Shown here: positions 53,211-62,536 of the stretch, in pieces
Layout of the letters: every line of letters begins with the position of its first letter
How positions within the stretch are numbered: the stretch's first letter is position 1
Assembly (NCBI RefSeq): GCF_002803085.1
Contig: NZ_NNBJ01000015.1
Span: 62,001 to 126,000 of the forward strand
DNA from: Streptomyces sp. CB01201
Lineage (GTDB): Bacteria > Actinomycetota > Actinomycetes > Streptomycetales > Streptomycetaceae
Direction: 5' to 3'
DNA: 64,000 nucleotides
Notes under the pieces: model-generated
What the model was told of the DNA's origin: nothing
Database searches by the model: none
The model's input: only the letters and a program-made list of their open reading frames with translations
Program-made: the position numbers and the translations under genes

Positions 53211-53573
53211 GCTGCCGCCCGGTCCCGCACAGTTGCCGCCGATCCTGCCGTACGTGCGGGAGCCGCACGTGCGGGAGCCGCACCTGCGGGACGATGTGCC
53301 GCCGGAGCGGGATGCGGAGAGCCGCCTCCTACCGATCGGGACGACCGCCGACGTCTCCGGGGCCACCGTCGCCCCGTTCGCGGCCGGCCCCGTGGCCGGT
53401 GCCCGGCCGGACCTGGTGACGGCCAGCCCCCCGAACTCGGCCGATAGCCACAGCAGTTGAGGGAGAAGGCGCCAGGGCGACGATGCCTCGCGCCCCACGG
53501 AACCGGCCAAGTGCCCCGCGTGTGTCCCAGGGTGGGCGCCGGAAGCAGGGGCACCCCCGATAACCTCTGCCGC
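53211..53573. other. Intergenic region with 15-bp palindromic repeat
   Basis: 363 nt with no confident gene. Two direct copies of GTGCGGGAGCCGCAC (53254-53268, 53269-53283), each a GTGCGG/CCGCAC hairpin, with a partial third. A plus-strand open frame (TTG 53233 to 53460) has G/C-biased third positions but no ribosome binding site and a low-complexity product; it may be a gene remnant. Confidence 0.5.
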
Positions 53574-54188
53574 ATGACGCCCCGCTCGTCGCTCCCTCCT
53601 TCGCCGCCCCCGGCCGAGATACGTGCCTGGCCCGACCGCAACGCGCTGCTCGCCGACCGTGCGCTGGCCCTCGACGTGCTGGTCAAGGGCCACTTGGGCG
53701 CGAGTCGGCTCGGGCTGCTCTGGCTGTGGGCGGCGCTCTTCGCGCTGGGCTGGTCCATGGTCGGTACCGCGCTCATCTCGCTGACGGACATCCTCACCGC
53801 CATCGTCGGCGGCCTGTTCCTGCTGCTCGGTCTGGGCGTGATGATCCCGACCGGGATCGCCGTCGGGTTCGGCCTCCGCAGGGACCGGCGTATCCGTGAA
53901 CTCCTGCGCCAATGGGGCGAGTTGGACCGGGACCCGATACTCGACCGCAATCTGCGCAGGCCCGGCCTCAGCCTGGCCTGGCTGGTGCCCTCGGTGCTGC
54001 TGTGCGCGGGTGGGCTCGCGGTCTGCCTGGTGCTGCCGGCGACGGCCGTGCCGGGCCGCGACACGTACGCGCTCGTCGTGTACGGCATGGGCTTCGGCCT
54101 GATCTGCTGGCTGACCGGCCTCGTCGGCGTGGTGAAGGCGGCCGCGCACCGGCGCTGGGTCCAGCGGTCCCTGCGGCGCCTATCCTGA
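53574..54188 (+). CDS. Hypothetical membrane protein
   Basis: 204 aa, not recognised. Four hydrophobic segments: about 45-65 and 70-100, then 140-160 and 170-190. The first pair flanks a short cytosolic loop; a charged segment RRDRRIRELLRQWGELDRDP lies between the pairs. TAACCT lies 7 nt before the ATG and no ribosome binding site is present, so the transcript is probably leaderless. Confidence 0.8.
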   Translation: MTPRSSLPPSPPPAEIRAWPDRNALLADRALALDVLVKGHLGASRLGLLWLWAALFALGWSMVGTALISLTDILTAIVGGLFLLLGLGVMIPTGIAVGFGLRRDRRIRELLRQWGELDRDPILDRNLRRPGLSLAWLVPSVLLCAGGLAVCLVLPATAVPGRDTYALVVYGMGFGLICWLTGLVGVVKAAAHRRWVQRSLRRLS

Positions 54189-54241
54189 AGGCTCCGCAGC
54201 GCGGCGCGATGCGGTGACATCACGGGGGAAGGACGGTCGCC

Positions 54242-54607
54242 ATGGCCTGGTACTGGTGGATTCTGATCGTTTTCTGGATGGGCGGCTTCGGCTGGGCGAT
54301 CGACAACGCCCGTACGGCGCTGCGGACTCGGCACGAGCGGAAGATGGAGCGGCTGGAGGCGGCGAAGCAGGAGCGCCTCGCGCTGGAGGCGGCTCACAAG
54401 GCGCCGGAGCCGGTGTGCGGGTGCACGCATCACCTCGCCAAGCATGACAAGGCGGGCAAGTGCCATGAACGGGTCGAGGTTCCGGTCGCGTGGGACGAGA
54501 ACAAGAAGCCGCTGCGGTTCGAGTCCGGGCAGTGCAACTGCCAGCAGTATGTGGGGCCCCAGCCCCTCTCCCGGGTCTACGCGGACGAGCTGACTGATCT
54601 GGCGTGA
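54242..54607 (+). CDS. Membrane protein with Cys/His cluster
   Basis: 121 aa. One N-terminal membrane helix (WYWWILIVFWMGGFGWAI, 3-20), a coiled-coil-like charged stretch (about 30-55), then CGCTHHLAKHDKAGKCHE and CNCQQY, a set of Cys and His residues that probably binds a metal. GGGGGAAGGA before the ATG. Not assigned to a named family; it is followed by a repeat block. Confidence 0.8.
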   Translation: MAWYWWILIVFWMGGFGWAIDNARTALRTRHERKMERLEAAKQERLALEAAHKAPEPVCGCTHHLAKHDKAGKCHERVEVPVAWDENKKPLRFESGQCNCQQYVGPQPLSRVYADELTDLA

Positions 54608-54667
54608 GCGGCGCGGGGCGTGGGGGGCGCGGGGGTGCTGCTCGGCTGCGAGCCGTGGGGGCCGTTC
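54608..54667. other. Short GC-rich spacer before repeat block
   Basis: Contains GGGCGTGGGGGGCGCGGGGG and no gene. It begins a 386-nt gap, the rest of which is the composite repeat. Confidence 0.5.
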
Positions 54668-54985
54668 GCGCAGTTCCCCGCGCCCCTAACCCCGTTTCCG
54701 TGTGCGGGCCGTGGTCGCTTTTCGCGCAGTTCCCCGCGCCCCTAACGCCGTTTCCGGGCGCGGGCCGTGGTCGCTTCTCGCGCAGTTCCCCGCGCCCCTA
54801 ACCCCGTTTCCGGGCGCGGGCCGTGGTCGCTTCTCGCGCAGTTCCTCGCGCCCCTGTAGGTGGCCCCGAATGGCTCGGTGCTGGCCGGCGCAGGCATACC
54901 CAGCCCGTCCGGCGATTGAGGACGAGCGCCCTTTAGGCGCGAACGGGGGTGCAGGGGGCGGAGCCCCCTGCGGGGGGCCGAGGGC
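54668..54985 (+). repeat. Composite dispersed repeat, copy 2: four 56-bp units plus tail
   Basis: Units begin at 54668, 54724, 54780 and 54836, an exact 56-bp period, and each starts GCGCAGTTCCCCGCGCCCCT or GCGCAGTTCCTCGCGCCCCT. The tail (GTAGGTGGCCCCGAATGGCT to the GGGGGCGGAGCCCCC hairpin) is almost identical to copy 1 at 38869-39015. Both copies lie after a plus-strand gene. Confidence 0.88.
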
Positions 54986-54993
54986 GCAGGCCC

Positions 54994-56205
54994 TCAGGGG
55001 CTCTGGGGCGGAGCCCCGGTGGTGTGGGGGAGGGGGTGGCCGACCAGCATCGTGGGGGCGCCGGCCACCCGGGTCAGGAAGACCGTCGCCGAGTTCGGCC
55101 CGGCCGGCTTCACGCGGCGCCGGATCTCCTCCGGCTCCACCGCCGACCCCCGCTTCTTCACCGTGAGCACCCCCACCCCCCGCTCCCGCAGCAGCGCCTT
55201 CAACTTCTTCAGGTTGAACGGGAGTTGATCGGTGATCTCGTACGCCGAGGTGTACGGGGACGCGTACACCTCGTCACTCGTCACATACGCGATCGTCTCG
55301 TCGATCAGCCGCCCCCCGCACCGCTCCACGATCTCGGCGACCAGATGCGCCCGGATGACGGCGCCGTCCGGCTCGTACAGGTAGCGCCCGACCGGCCCCA
55401 CCGGCGGCGCGGCGAGCGGCGCGGCCGTCCAGAGATCGGCGGAGGCGGGCAGCAGCGTGGCGCGGACCGCGCCGGGGGTGACGCCGGTGCCGAACCACAG
55501 CACGGCCTCCTTCACGTCACCCCCGTCCGAGATCCACTCCGCCTCGGCCTGCGGCGGAATCGCCTCGTGCGGGATGCCGGGGGCGATCTTCAGCGCCGCG
55601 AAGGGGGCGGCCAGGGCGGCCGTGACCGCCCAGGAGAGCGGGGGCGAGTACGCCTCCGGGTCGAAGATCCGGCCCCGCCCGCCCCGTCGCGCCGGGTCCA
55701 CGAAGACCGCGTCGTACGGGGCCGTGTCGATGTCGGTCACATCCGCGCAGCGCACCTCGATCAGGTCCGCGAGGCCCAGCGCCTCCGCGTTGGCGCGGGC
55801 CACCGCCGCCGTCAGCGGGTCGCGGTCGACCGCGAGCACCGCGATCCCGGCCCGCGCGAGCGCCAGCGCGTCGCCGCCGATGCCACAGCACAGGTCCGCC
55901 ACGCTCCGTACGCCGCGCGCGGCGAAGGCCTTCGCGCGGTGGGTGGCGACCGAGGCGCGGGTCGACTGCTCGACGCCGTTGGGCGTGAAGAACATCCGGT
56001 GCGCGTCGGCCGCGCCGAATTTCGCCACCGCCCGCTGCCGCAGCCGCGCCTGCCCGAGCGCCGCCGACACCAGGTCCGCGTCGTGCTCGCGGCGCAGCCG
56101 GGTGGCCACCGCCAGCTCCTGGGACGGGTCGTACGCCCGCAGCGATGCGAGCAGGGCCCGGCCCTCGTCGGCCAGCAGGAGGGAGAAGGTGTCGAGGTCG
56201 TTCAC
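54994..56205 (-). CDS. Class I SAM-dependent methyltransferase (THUMP-like C-terminus)
   Basis: 403 aa from GTG 56205 (MNDLDTFSLLLADEGRALLA). The Rossmann motif I is VADLCCGIGGDALAL (102-116), followed by VDRDPLTAAVARANAEALG and the FVDPARRGGRGRIF motif. The C-terminal part (LPFNLKKLKALLRERGVGVLTVKKRG) resembles THUMP-like domains, so an RNA substrate is likely. Convergent with the repeat block, divergent from the second NodB gene. Confidence 0.85.
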   Translation of the reverse strand: MNDLDTFSLLLADEGRALLASLRAYDPSQELAVATRLRREHDADLVSAALGQARLRQRAVAKFGAADAHRMFFTPNGVEQSTRASVATHRAKAFAARGVRSVADLCCGIGGDALALARAGIAVLAVDRDPLTAAVARANAEALGLADLIEVRCADVTDIDTAPYDAVFVDPARRGGRGRIFDPEAYSPPLSWAVTAALAAPFAALKIAPGIPHEAIPPQAEAEWISDGGDVKEAVLWFGTGVTPGAVRATLLPASADLWTAAPLAAPPVGPVGRYLYEPDGAVIRAHLVAEIVERCGGRLIDETIAYVTSDEVYASPYTSAYEITDQLPFNLKKLKALLRERGVGVLTVKKRGSAVEPEEIRRRVKPAGPNSATVFLTRVAGAPTMLVGHPLPHTTGAPPQSP

Positions 56206-56317
56206 CCCGTCATTGTCGCCCGGTCGCCGCCCCGCTGTGGGCCAGGTGGGCGATGGTGGGCCCGTGGCGGCGGTGTCGTACGGGCAGCGGGCCCCGCGCC
56301 TGACAGGATGCGGCGCC

Positions 56318-57223
56318 ATGCAACTAGTACGACAAAAGGGAAAGTCCAGGACAAAGATCGCGTGTCTCGCGCTCGGGCTCGGCGCCGCGCTGCTCGCCTC
56401 CGGCTGCGCCTCCGAGGGCGGCGACGCCGGCCACCCCGGCGCCCAGGCCGCCAAGAAGGGCCCCGCCGGAGCGCTCGCGGGCTACTCCGAGCAGCTCAAG
56501 CAGGCCGAGACCGCGCGGCTCGCGGCCGTCAAGAAGTGGGGGCTCGCCAAGCCGCCGCTGCTCGCGCCCGAGGCGCCCGCCGTCAAGCCGAAGATCACCA
56601 ACCGGCCGGGGTTCGAGACGGACGGCGGCGACTCGCTGCCGCCGGTCTTCACCACCGTCCCGACCAAGGACAAGATCGTCTTCCTGACGATCGACGACGG
56701 TGCGGAGAAGGACCCCACCTTCCTGAAGATGATGCAGGAACTGCGCATCCCCTACAGCGCGTTCCTCAGCGACTACCTGGTCAAGAACGACCACGAGTAC
56801 TTCAAGAAGATGCAGGGTCTGGGCGTCACGCTCAACAACCACACGCTCAACCACCGGTACATGCCCGCGCTCTCCTACGACGAGCAGCGGAAGGAGATCT
56901 GCGACCAGCAGGACAAGATCGGCCAGTGGGCGGGCAAGCGGCCCCGGCTGTTCCGGCCGCCGTACGGGAACTACAACGAGGACACGCTCAAGGCCGCCCA
57001 GTCCTGCGGCATCCAGGCCGCGCCGCTGTGGGCGGAGGAGGCCTTCACCGACCACATGGAATGGCGCGAGTGGGACCGGGATCTGCACCCCGGGGACATC
57101 ATCCTCACGCACTTCCGCGGGCGCGAGGACTGGAACGGGACGATGCCCGACATGGTCCGCCAGGTGATGAAGGTGATCACGGACAAGGGGTACGCCGTGG
57201 CCCGCCTGGAGGACTACGTGTAG
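56318..57223 (+). CDS. Polysaccharide deacetylase (NodB) lipoprotein, paralogue 2
   Basis: 301 aa. Lipoprotein signal with lipobox LASGC (Cys30). NodB motifs: TIDDG (124-128), HTLNH, RPPYGNYNE, HPGDIILTHFRG; the end VARLEDYV matches paralogue 1 at 48496. In motif 1, Phe is replaced by Ile. CAGGAT lies about 7 nt before the ATG, suggesting a leaderless start. Probable envelope glycan deacetylase; substrate not known. Confidence 0.9.
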   Translation: MQLVRQKGKSRTKIACLALGLGAALLASGCASEGGDAGHPGAQAAKKGPAGALAGYSEQLKQAETARLAAVKKWGLAKPPLLAPEAPAVKPKITNRPGFETDGGDSLPPVFTTVPTKDKIVFLTIDDGAEKDPTFLKMMQELRIPYSAFLSDYLVKNDHEYFKKMQGLGVTLNNHTLNHRYMPALSYDEQRKEICDQQDKIGQWAGKRPRLFRPPYGNYNEDTLKAAQSCGIQAAPLWAEEAFTDHMEWREWDRDLHPGDIILTHFRGREDWNGTMPDMVRQVMKVITDKGYAVARLEDYV

Positions 57224-57297
57224 TCCCCGGGGAACTGCGCCCTGTGCGCGGCTCCCGCGTGGTGGGCGCGACCGGTCTGCCGCCGGTCCGCCTATGG

Positions 57298-57439
57298 GGG
57301 GCGCGGGGAACTGCGCGACCAGCCCGGGACGGTCCGCAGTCGAAAACCCACACGCGGGAGCGTGACTCACCCTCACGCGTGGGGAGCTTCGGCTGCGGAC
57401 CGTGCGGTGCGTGGCTGGTCGCGCAGTTCCCCGCGCCCC
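57298..57439. terminator. Large two-part inverted repeat between convergent genes
   Basis: Two 27-nt arms (57298-57324 and 57413-57439) that begin GGGGCGCGGGGAACTGCGCG pair perfectly, and inner arms GGTCCGCAG / CTGCGGACC (57331, 57393) pair in turn; a third, CACGCG/CGCGTG, lies inside. The arms carry the GCGCAGTTCCCCGCGCCCC core of the dispersed repeat in both orientations. Located between the NodB gene and the convergent ftsW-like gene, it probably ends both transcripts. Confidence 0.8.
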
Positions 57440-57486
57440 TGTAGGTCACCCGGCACCGGGCAGTACTGAGCCACCCGGGAGCCGCC

Positions 57487-58929
57487 TCAGCGAGCCGAGC
57501 CGAGCCGGGGGACGCTGGGCCGGGCCAAAGGGGTCGGGTGCGTCAACTCGGGCTCGGACGCGGCCCGTTCGGCATCCCGCTGCCGCTCCCCGCTGTCACT
57601 GATCCGGATCAGCAGCGCGATCATCACCCAGTTCGCGACCAGCGACGAACCCCCCTTCGCGAGGAACGGCAGCGCCTTTCCGGTCAGCGGGATGAGGCCG
57701 GTCACCCCGCCCGCCACCACGAACACCTGGAGCGCCAGGGCCGCCGCGAGCCCGGTCGCGAGCAGCTTGCCGAAGCCGTCGTGCGCGCCGAGCGCCGCCC
57801 GCAGGCCGCGCTGCACGAGCAGTGCGTACAGGACGAGGACCGCCATCACCCCGGCCAGGCCCATCTCCTCGCCGACCGTGGTCAGAATGAAGTCGCTGCG
57901 CCCGGCGAACCCGACGAGCTCGGGGTGGCCGCGGCCGAGGCCGGTGCCGGTCATGCCGCCGCTGCCGAAGCTGAACAGGGCCTGGGCCGCCTGGTCCGAG
58001 ATCAGGCCCGCCGGGCGCCGGGCCGGCGGCAGATAGATGTCGAAGGGGTGCAGCCAGGCCACGATCCGGCCCTTGACGTGCGGCTCGGTCGAGCCGACGA
58101 CGAACGCCCCGACCGCCGCCATCACCAGACCGGTCAGGATCCACCCCGCCCGCTCCGTCGCGACGTACAGCATCACCACGAACAGGCCGAAGAAGATCAG
58201 CGAGGTTCCCAGGTCGCGCTCGAAGATCAGGACGAGCAGGCTCAGCACCCAGATCGTCAGGATCGGCGCGAGCTGGCGGCCCGGCGGCAGCCGGACCCCG
58301 AACACCTTGCGGCCGGTCAGCGCGAGCGAGTCCTTGTGCACGACCAGATAGCCCGCGAAGAACACCGCGATCATGATCTTCACGAACTCGCCGGGCTGGA
58401 GCGAGAACGAGCCGATGAAGATCCAGCGCTTGGCGCCGTAGGTGTCGCCCGGGAAGAAGGCCGGTGCCATCAGCAGGACGAGGGCCGTCGCCATGCAGAG
58501 GTAGATGTACCGCTGGAGGCGCCGGTGGTCGCGCAGCACGGCGAGGGTGGCGAGCGCGACCGCGAACCCGATCACCGTCCAGATGAGCTGCCCCGAGGCG
58601 GTGGCCTCCGAATGGAACTTGCGCGCGTACGTCGGGTCGAGCCGGTACAGCAGCACCAGGCCGAGGCCCGAAAGGAGCAGGGCCAGCGGCAGGATCAGCG
58701 GGTCGGCGTAGGCCGCGAACCGGCGCACCGTGAGATGTCCGGCCAGTGCGATCAGGGCCATGCAAGCGGCGAACTCGTAGGTGGCGCGCGGCAGTTCACC
58801 CGTCATGGTCATCGCGGCCGCCGCATGGCCGAACGTGGCCACCGCGACGACGAGCGCCAGGAGCAGTGCCTCGGCGCGGCGGCGCCGGGCGGCGACCGGC
58901 CCGCTCCCGCCCCGGGTCAGTCCACGCAC
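57487..58929 (-). CDS. FtsW/RodA/SpoVE family protein
   Basis: SEDS-type peptidoglycan glycosyltransferase or lipid II-handling membrane protein. 480 aa from GTG 58929, the start inside the upstream LCP gene (13-nt overlap). About 12 membrane segments; GAKRWIFIGSFSLQPGEFVKI, the extracellular Asp region WLHPFDIYLPP and GLIPLTGKALPFLAKGGSSLVANW are family signatures. Which of FtsW or RodA function it serves cannot be told; streptomycetes have several. No partner class B PBP gene is adjacent. Confidence 0.9.
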   Translation of the reverse strand: MRGLTRGGSGPVAARRRRAEALLLALVVAVATFGHAAAAMTMTGELPRATYEFAACMALIALAGHLTVRRFAAYADPLILPLALLLSGLGLVLLYRLDPTYARKFHSEATASGQLIWTVIGFAVALATLAVLRDHRRLQRYIYLCMATALVLLMAPAFFPGDTYGAKRWIFIGSFSLQPGEFVKIMIAVFFAGYLVVHKDSLALTGRKVFGVRLPPGRQLAPILTIWVLSLLVLIFERDLGTSLIFFGLFVVMLYVATERAGWILTGLVMAAVGAFVVGSTEPHVKGRIVAWLHPFDIYLPPARRPAGLISDQAAQALFSFGSGGMTGTGLGRGHPELVGFAGRSDFILTTVGEEMGLAGVMAVLVLYALLVQRGLRAALGAHDGFGKLLATGLAAALALQVFVVAGGVTGLIPLTGKALPFLAKGGSSLVANWVMIALLIRISDSGERQRDAERAASEPELTHPTPLARPSVPRLGSAR

Positions 58930-60149
58930 GGGATGCCGCCGCCGTCGATGACCGGAGTCGACGGGGCCGAGGACGCATGGCTCGGGCCCGGTGACGGGGA
59001 GTCCTTGCTCGGGCCCGGTGACGGTGAGCCCTGGGGGGCGGTGGGCGGGGTCGAGCGCACCGGGTGGAGGGCGTTCGCGACGATCCGCTTGATCTTCGCC
59101 GGGTCGACGATGTTGACGTCCTCGCCCCGGTGCTTCGCGAACTTCTCGATCGGCAGCGTCGTGAACTCCACGTTGCCGCCCGACAGGTTCCTGGCCTGCT
59201 TGAGGAAGGACAGCAGGTCCCAGCCCTTGTCGGTGACGAGGTCCTGCTTGGCGGTGTTCAGCAGGTGCAGCAGCCGGACCGGGTCGGTGAAGGTGCCGGC
59301 CGACGACAGCTTCTGCGTCGCCGAGGCGAGGAAGGCCTGCTGGCGCCGGGTGCGGTCCAGGTCGCCGCCGAGGAGGCCGTGCCGCTGGCGCACGAACGCC
59401 AGCGACTGCTGACCGTTCAGGGTCTGCTTCCCGGCCGGGAAGTCGGCGCCCGAGTACTTGTCCTTCACCGGATGCTTGAGGCAGACCGTCACCCCGTCCA
59501 GGGCGTCGGCCAAGTGGTAGAACCCGGCCAGATTGACCTCGGCGAAGTGGTCGATGGGCACGCCGAGGAAGTCGCGTACGGTCTCGATCTCGGCCCGGCG
59601 CCCCGCCTCGCGGCCCGCCGTCTCCAACTCCCTCTTGTCGCGGACTCCTTGGGCCGCCAGCTTCTCCTCGGTCCGGGCCTTCTCCAGGCCGTACGCCTTC
59701 TTGATCTTGTCCTGGCCGTGGCCCGGGATGTCGACCAGATCGTCCCGCGGCACCGAGAACGCCTTCGCCCGGCTGCCGTCGCCCGGCACATGCAGCAGGA
59801 TCAGCGTGTTGGTGTTGTAGCCGCCGATGTCGGAACTGCCCGCGTGCAGCTTGTCGAGCACCTCGGGCGGCAGATCGTCGCCGTTCTGGTCCTTGCGGCT
59901 GTCCAGGCCCATCAGCAGGATGTTGGTGTCCCCGCCCACTGACTTGGGCGCGTCGTCGCCGAGCGCCCGCGAGGTGCCGATGCTGCCGGACAGATCGCGG
60001 TACAGGTACCAGGCGCCGACCGCCGCGCACAGGACCAGTACGGCGGCGCAGGCGGCGAACGCCCGCACCAGGCGCACCGGGCTCGAACGCCTGCGGCGGC
60101 GGGTGGTTCGGCTGCGGCTCGGTCGACGGCTCATTCGGCGGTGGCTCAC
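58917..60149 (-). CDS. LCP (LytR-CpsA-Psr) family protein
   Basis: Membrane enzyme that attaches teichoic acids or other glycopolymers to peptidoglycan. 410 aa: Arg-rich cytosolic head, membrane helix about 26-48, LCP domain with NILLMGLDSRK, NTNTLILLHVPGDGSRAKAFSVPRDDLVD and SLAFVRQRHGLLGGDLDRTRRQQ, then a Pro/Ser tail. GTG 60149 or ATG 60134 start; neither has a strong ribosome binding site. Followed with overlap by the FtsW-like gene. Confidence 0.92.
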   Translation of the reverse strand: MSHRRMSRRPSRSRTTRRRRRSSPVRLVRAFAACAAVLVLCAAVGAWYLYRDLSGSIGTSRALGDDAPKSVGGDTNILLMGLDSRKDQNGDDLPPEVLDKLHAGSSDIGGYNTNTLILLHVPGDGSRAKAFSVPRDDLVDIPGHGQDKIKKAYGLEKARTEEKLAAQGVRDKRELETAGREAGRRAEIETVRDFLGVPIDHFAEVNLAGFYHLADALDGVTVCLKHPVKDKYSGADFPAGKQTLNGQQSLAFVRQRHGLLGGDLDRTRRQQAFLASATQKLSSAGTFTDPVRLLHLLNTAKQDLVTDKGWDLLSFLKQARNLSGGNVEFTTLPIEKFAKHRGEDVNIVDPAKIKRIVANALHPVRSTPPTAPQGSPSPGPSKDSPSPGPSHASSAPSTPVIDGGGIPCVD

Positions 60150-60206
60150 GCCGACCGATACTCGGCCCTGCCCGCTGAAGGAAACCTGAGGGTCCTGAAG
60201 ACGCCT

Positions 60207-61614
60207 TCAGGAACGCGGATGCGGCTCGGGCCGCCCCGGCAGCCGCACCGTGAACGTGGCCCCCGGTCCCGCCCCGGCCGTCAGCTCGCCGCCGTGCGCC
60301 CGGGCGATCTCGCGGGCGATCGCCAGCCCCAGCCCGGTGCCGCCGCTCTCCCGGGCCCGGGCCGCGTCCAGGCGGACGAAGCGCTCGAAGATCCGGGACC
60401 GGTCGGCGGCCGGGACGCCGGGCCCGTCGTCGGTGACCTCCAGGACCGCGTCGTCCCCGTCCCGCCGGGCCGCCACCCGTACTCGGGTACGCGCGTGCCG
60501 CACCGCGTTGTCGACGAGGTTGGCCAGCATCCGCTCCAGCTGCGCGGGATCGCCGCGCACCGGCACCGGCGCGTCCGCGGCGAGTTCGACCGGGACCCGG
60601 GCCGCACGTCGGCGGGCGGTGTCCTCGGCGGCGAGCAACGTGAGGTCGACGGGCTCGGCCGGCGGCTGCGGATGGGCGTCGAGGCGGGCCAGGAGCAGCA
60701 GGTCGGCGGCGATCCGCTGGAGCCGCTCGGTGTCGTCGAGCGCGGCCCGCACCGACGCCGAGTCCGGCGCGGCGAGGGCGACTTCGAGCCGGGAGCGGAC
60801 CGCGGCGATCGGGTTGCGCAGCTCGTGCGAGGCGTCGGCGACGAACTCGCGCTGGCGGACATGGGCCTGTTCGAGCCGGTCGAGGGTGGCGTTCACGGTC
60901 CGGGCGAGCAGCGCGATCTCGTCGGCGCCGCCGGGGTCGGGGACGCGCCGGTCCAGCTCGCTGGAGCTGACCTCGGCGAGCTCGGTGCGGATCGAGGTCA
61001 CCGGGCGCAGCGCGAGTCCGGTGCCGGCCCAGGCGATGGCGGCGGCCAGCGCGATCAGCGGCGGGGCGCTGGCGAGCAGGGCCCAGCCGATGGCGCCGGT
61101 CGCGTAGTCGACGTCGCTGAGCACGGTCGTCCCGTACACATAGCTCGCGGGGCCGCCGGGCAGCTGGGCGCGGACGACGACGGCGACCTCGTGGCGGCCG
61201 CCCTCGTTCAGGGTCCGGGACGCCGAGTCCTGGTCCTCGGGCGGGCGGAATCCGGCCAACTCCGGGGCGGCGCCGGTCTCCTGGCTCGCCGCGGTCACCC
61301 GTCCCCGCTCGTCCAGGACCATGACCAGGTCGACGCCGCCGTCCGGTGGGGGCAGCAGCTCGCGTGCGGTTCCGGTGTCGACCTGGGCCGCGACCTTGCG
61401 GGCGGCCAGTTCGGTGCGGCCCGTGGTGTTGTCGAGCAGGTTGGAGCGCAGCACGATGTAGAGCCAGATGCCGCCCGCCGCGAGCAGCAGCGCCATCGCG
61501 AGGGCGGCGGCCGCGGCGACCTTCCCGCGGACGGTCCTCGGCAGCGGCAGCGGCAGCGTCGGCCGGTGGCGCCGGGGCCCGGTCGGGAGCCGTCCGCGTC
61601 CGGCCCGGCGGGGC

Positions 61615-61625
<11 letters not shown>
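60207..61625 (-). CDS. Sensor histidine kinase
   Basis: Membrane sensor of a two-component system. 472 aa: membrane helices about 35-58 and 180-203 flanking an extracellular domain, HAMP about 205-255, phosphoacceptor His267 in FVADASHELRNP, and the ATPase domain (NLVDNAVRHA, DDGPGVP, GGTGLGLAIAREI). Its ATG lies within the end of the response regulator gene (11-nt overlap). Signal unknown; neighbours suggest envelope stress. Confidence 0.93.
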
Positions 61626-62304
<679 letters not shown>

Positions 62305-62364
62305 GCCGTCCAGGGTCACACACGTCCCCGAGGACCTCCGGTGCTCCGCCGCGACGGTGGCAGA

Positions 62365-62391
62365 TTGGCACTCCGCTTGACCGAGTGCTAA
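62365..62391 (+). promoter_or_regulatory. CIRCE operator 1
   Basis: TTGGCACTC-N9-GAGTGCTAA, one mismatch from the canonical HrcA site TTAGCACTC-N9-GAGTGCTAA. It spans the -35 of the groES promoter (TTGACC at 62377-62382), so HrcA binding would block it. Confidence 0.93.
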
Positions 62392-62406
62392 TCGCCGTCC
62401 TAGTCT
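62377..62406 (+). promoter_or_regulatory. groES promoter
   Basis: TTGACC (62377-62382) and TAGTCT (62401-62406) with 18-nt spacing, inside and after CIRCE 1. Transcription would start near 62413, within CIRCE 2. Confidence 0.75.
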
Positions 62407-62411
62407 CGCTT

Positions 62412-62438
62412 CTGGCACTCCCCACCAGAGAGTGCCAA
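62412..62438 (+). promoter_or_regulatory. CIRCE operator 2
   Basis: CTGGCACTC-N9-GAGTGCCAA, a second, slightly diverged HrcA-type site 20 nt after the first, in the early transcribed region. Two sites suggest cooperative repression and possibly an RNA hairpin in the leader. Confidence 0.88.
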
Positions 62439-62536
62439 GTAGCGACGGGCAGGTCCGGCACCCGCGACGACGGATCCACCTGGTCGCCACCCCAGACAGT
62501 TAACCCCGTGAGATCTCCGAAGGGGGAGACCGGATC

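Noticed and set aside
53233..53460. 75-codon plus-strand frame starting with TTG
   Set aside because: G/C-biased codons but no ribosome binding site and a palindromic repeat inside; kept only as a possible remnant in the intergenic entry.
51374..54466. 1030-codon minus-strand open frame
   Set aside because: Spans the opposite strand of several well supported plus-strand genes; composition of a shadow frame.
58930..60030. Upstream extension of the ftsW-like frame to 847 codons
   Set aside because: Lies in another frame of the LCP gene; the family start is the GTG at 58929.
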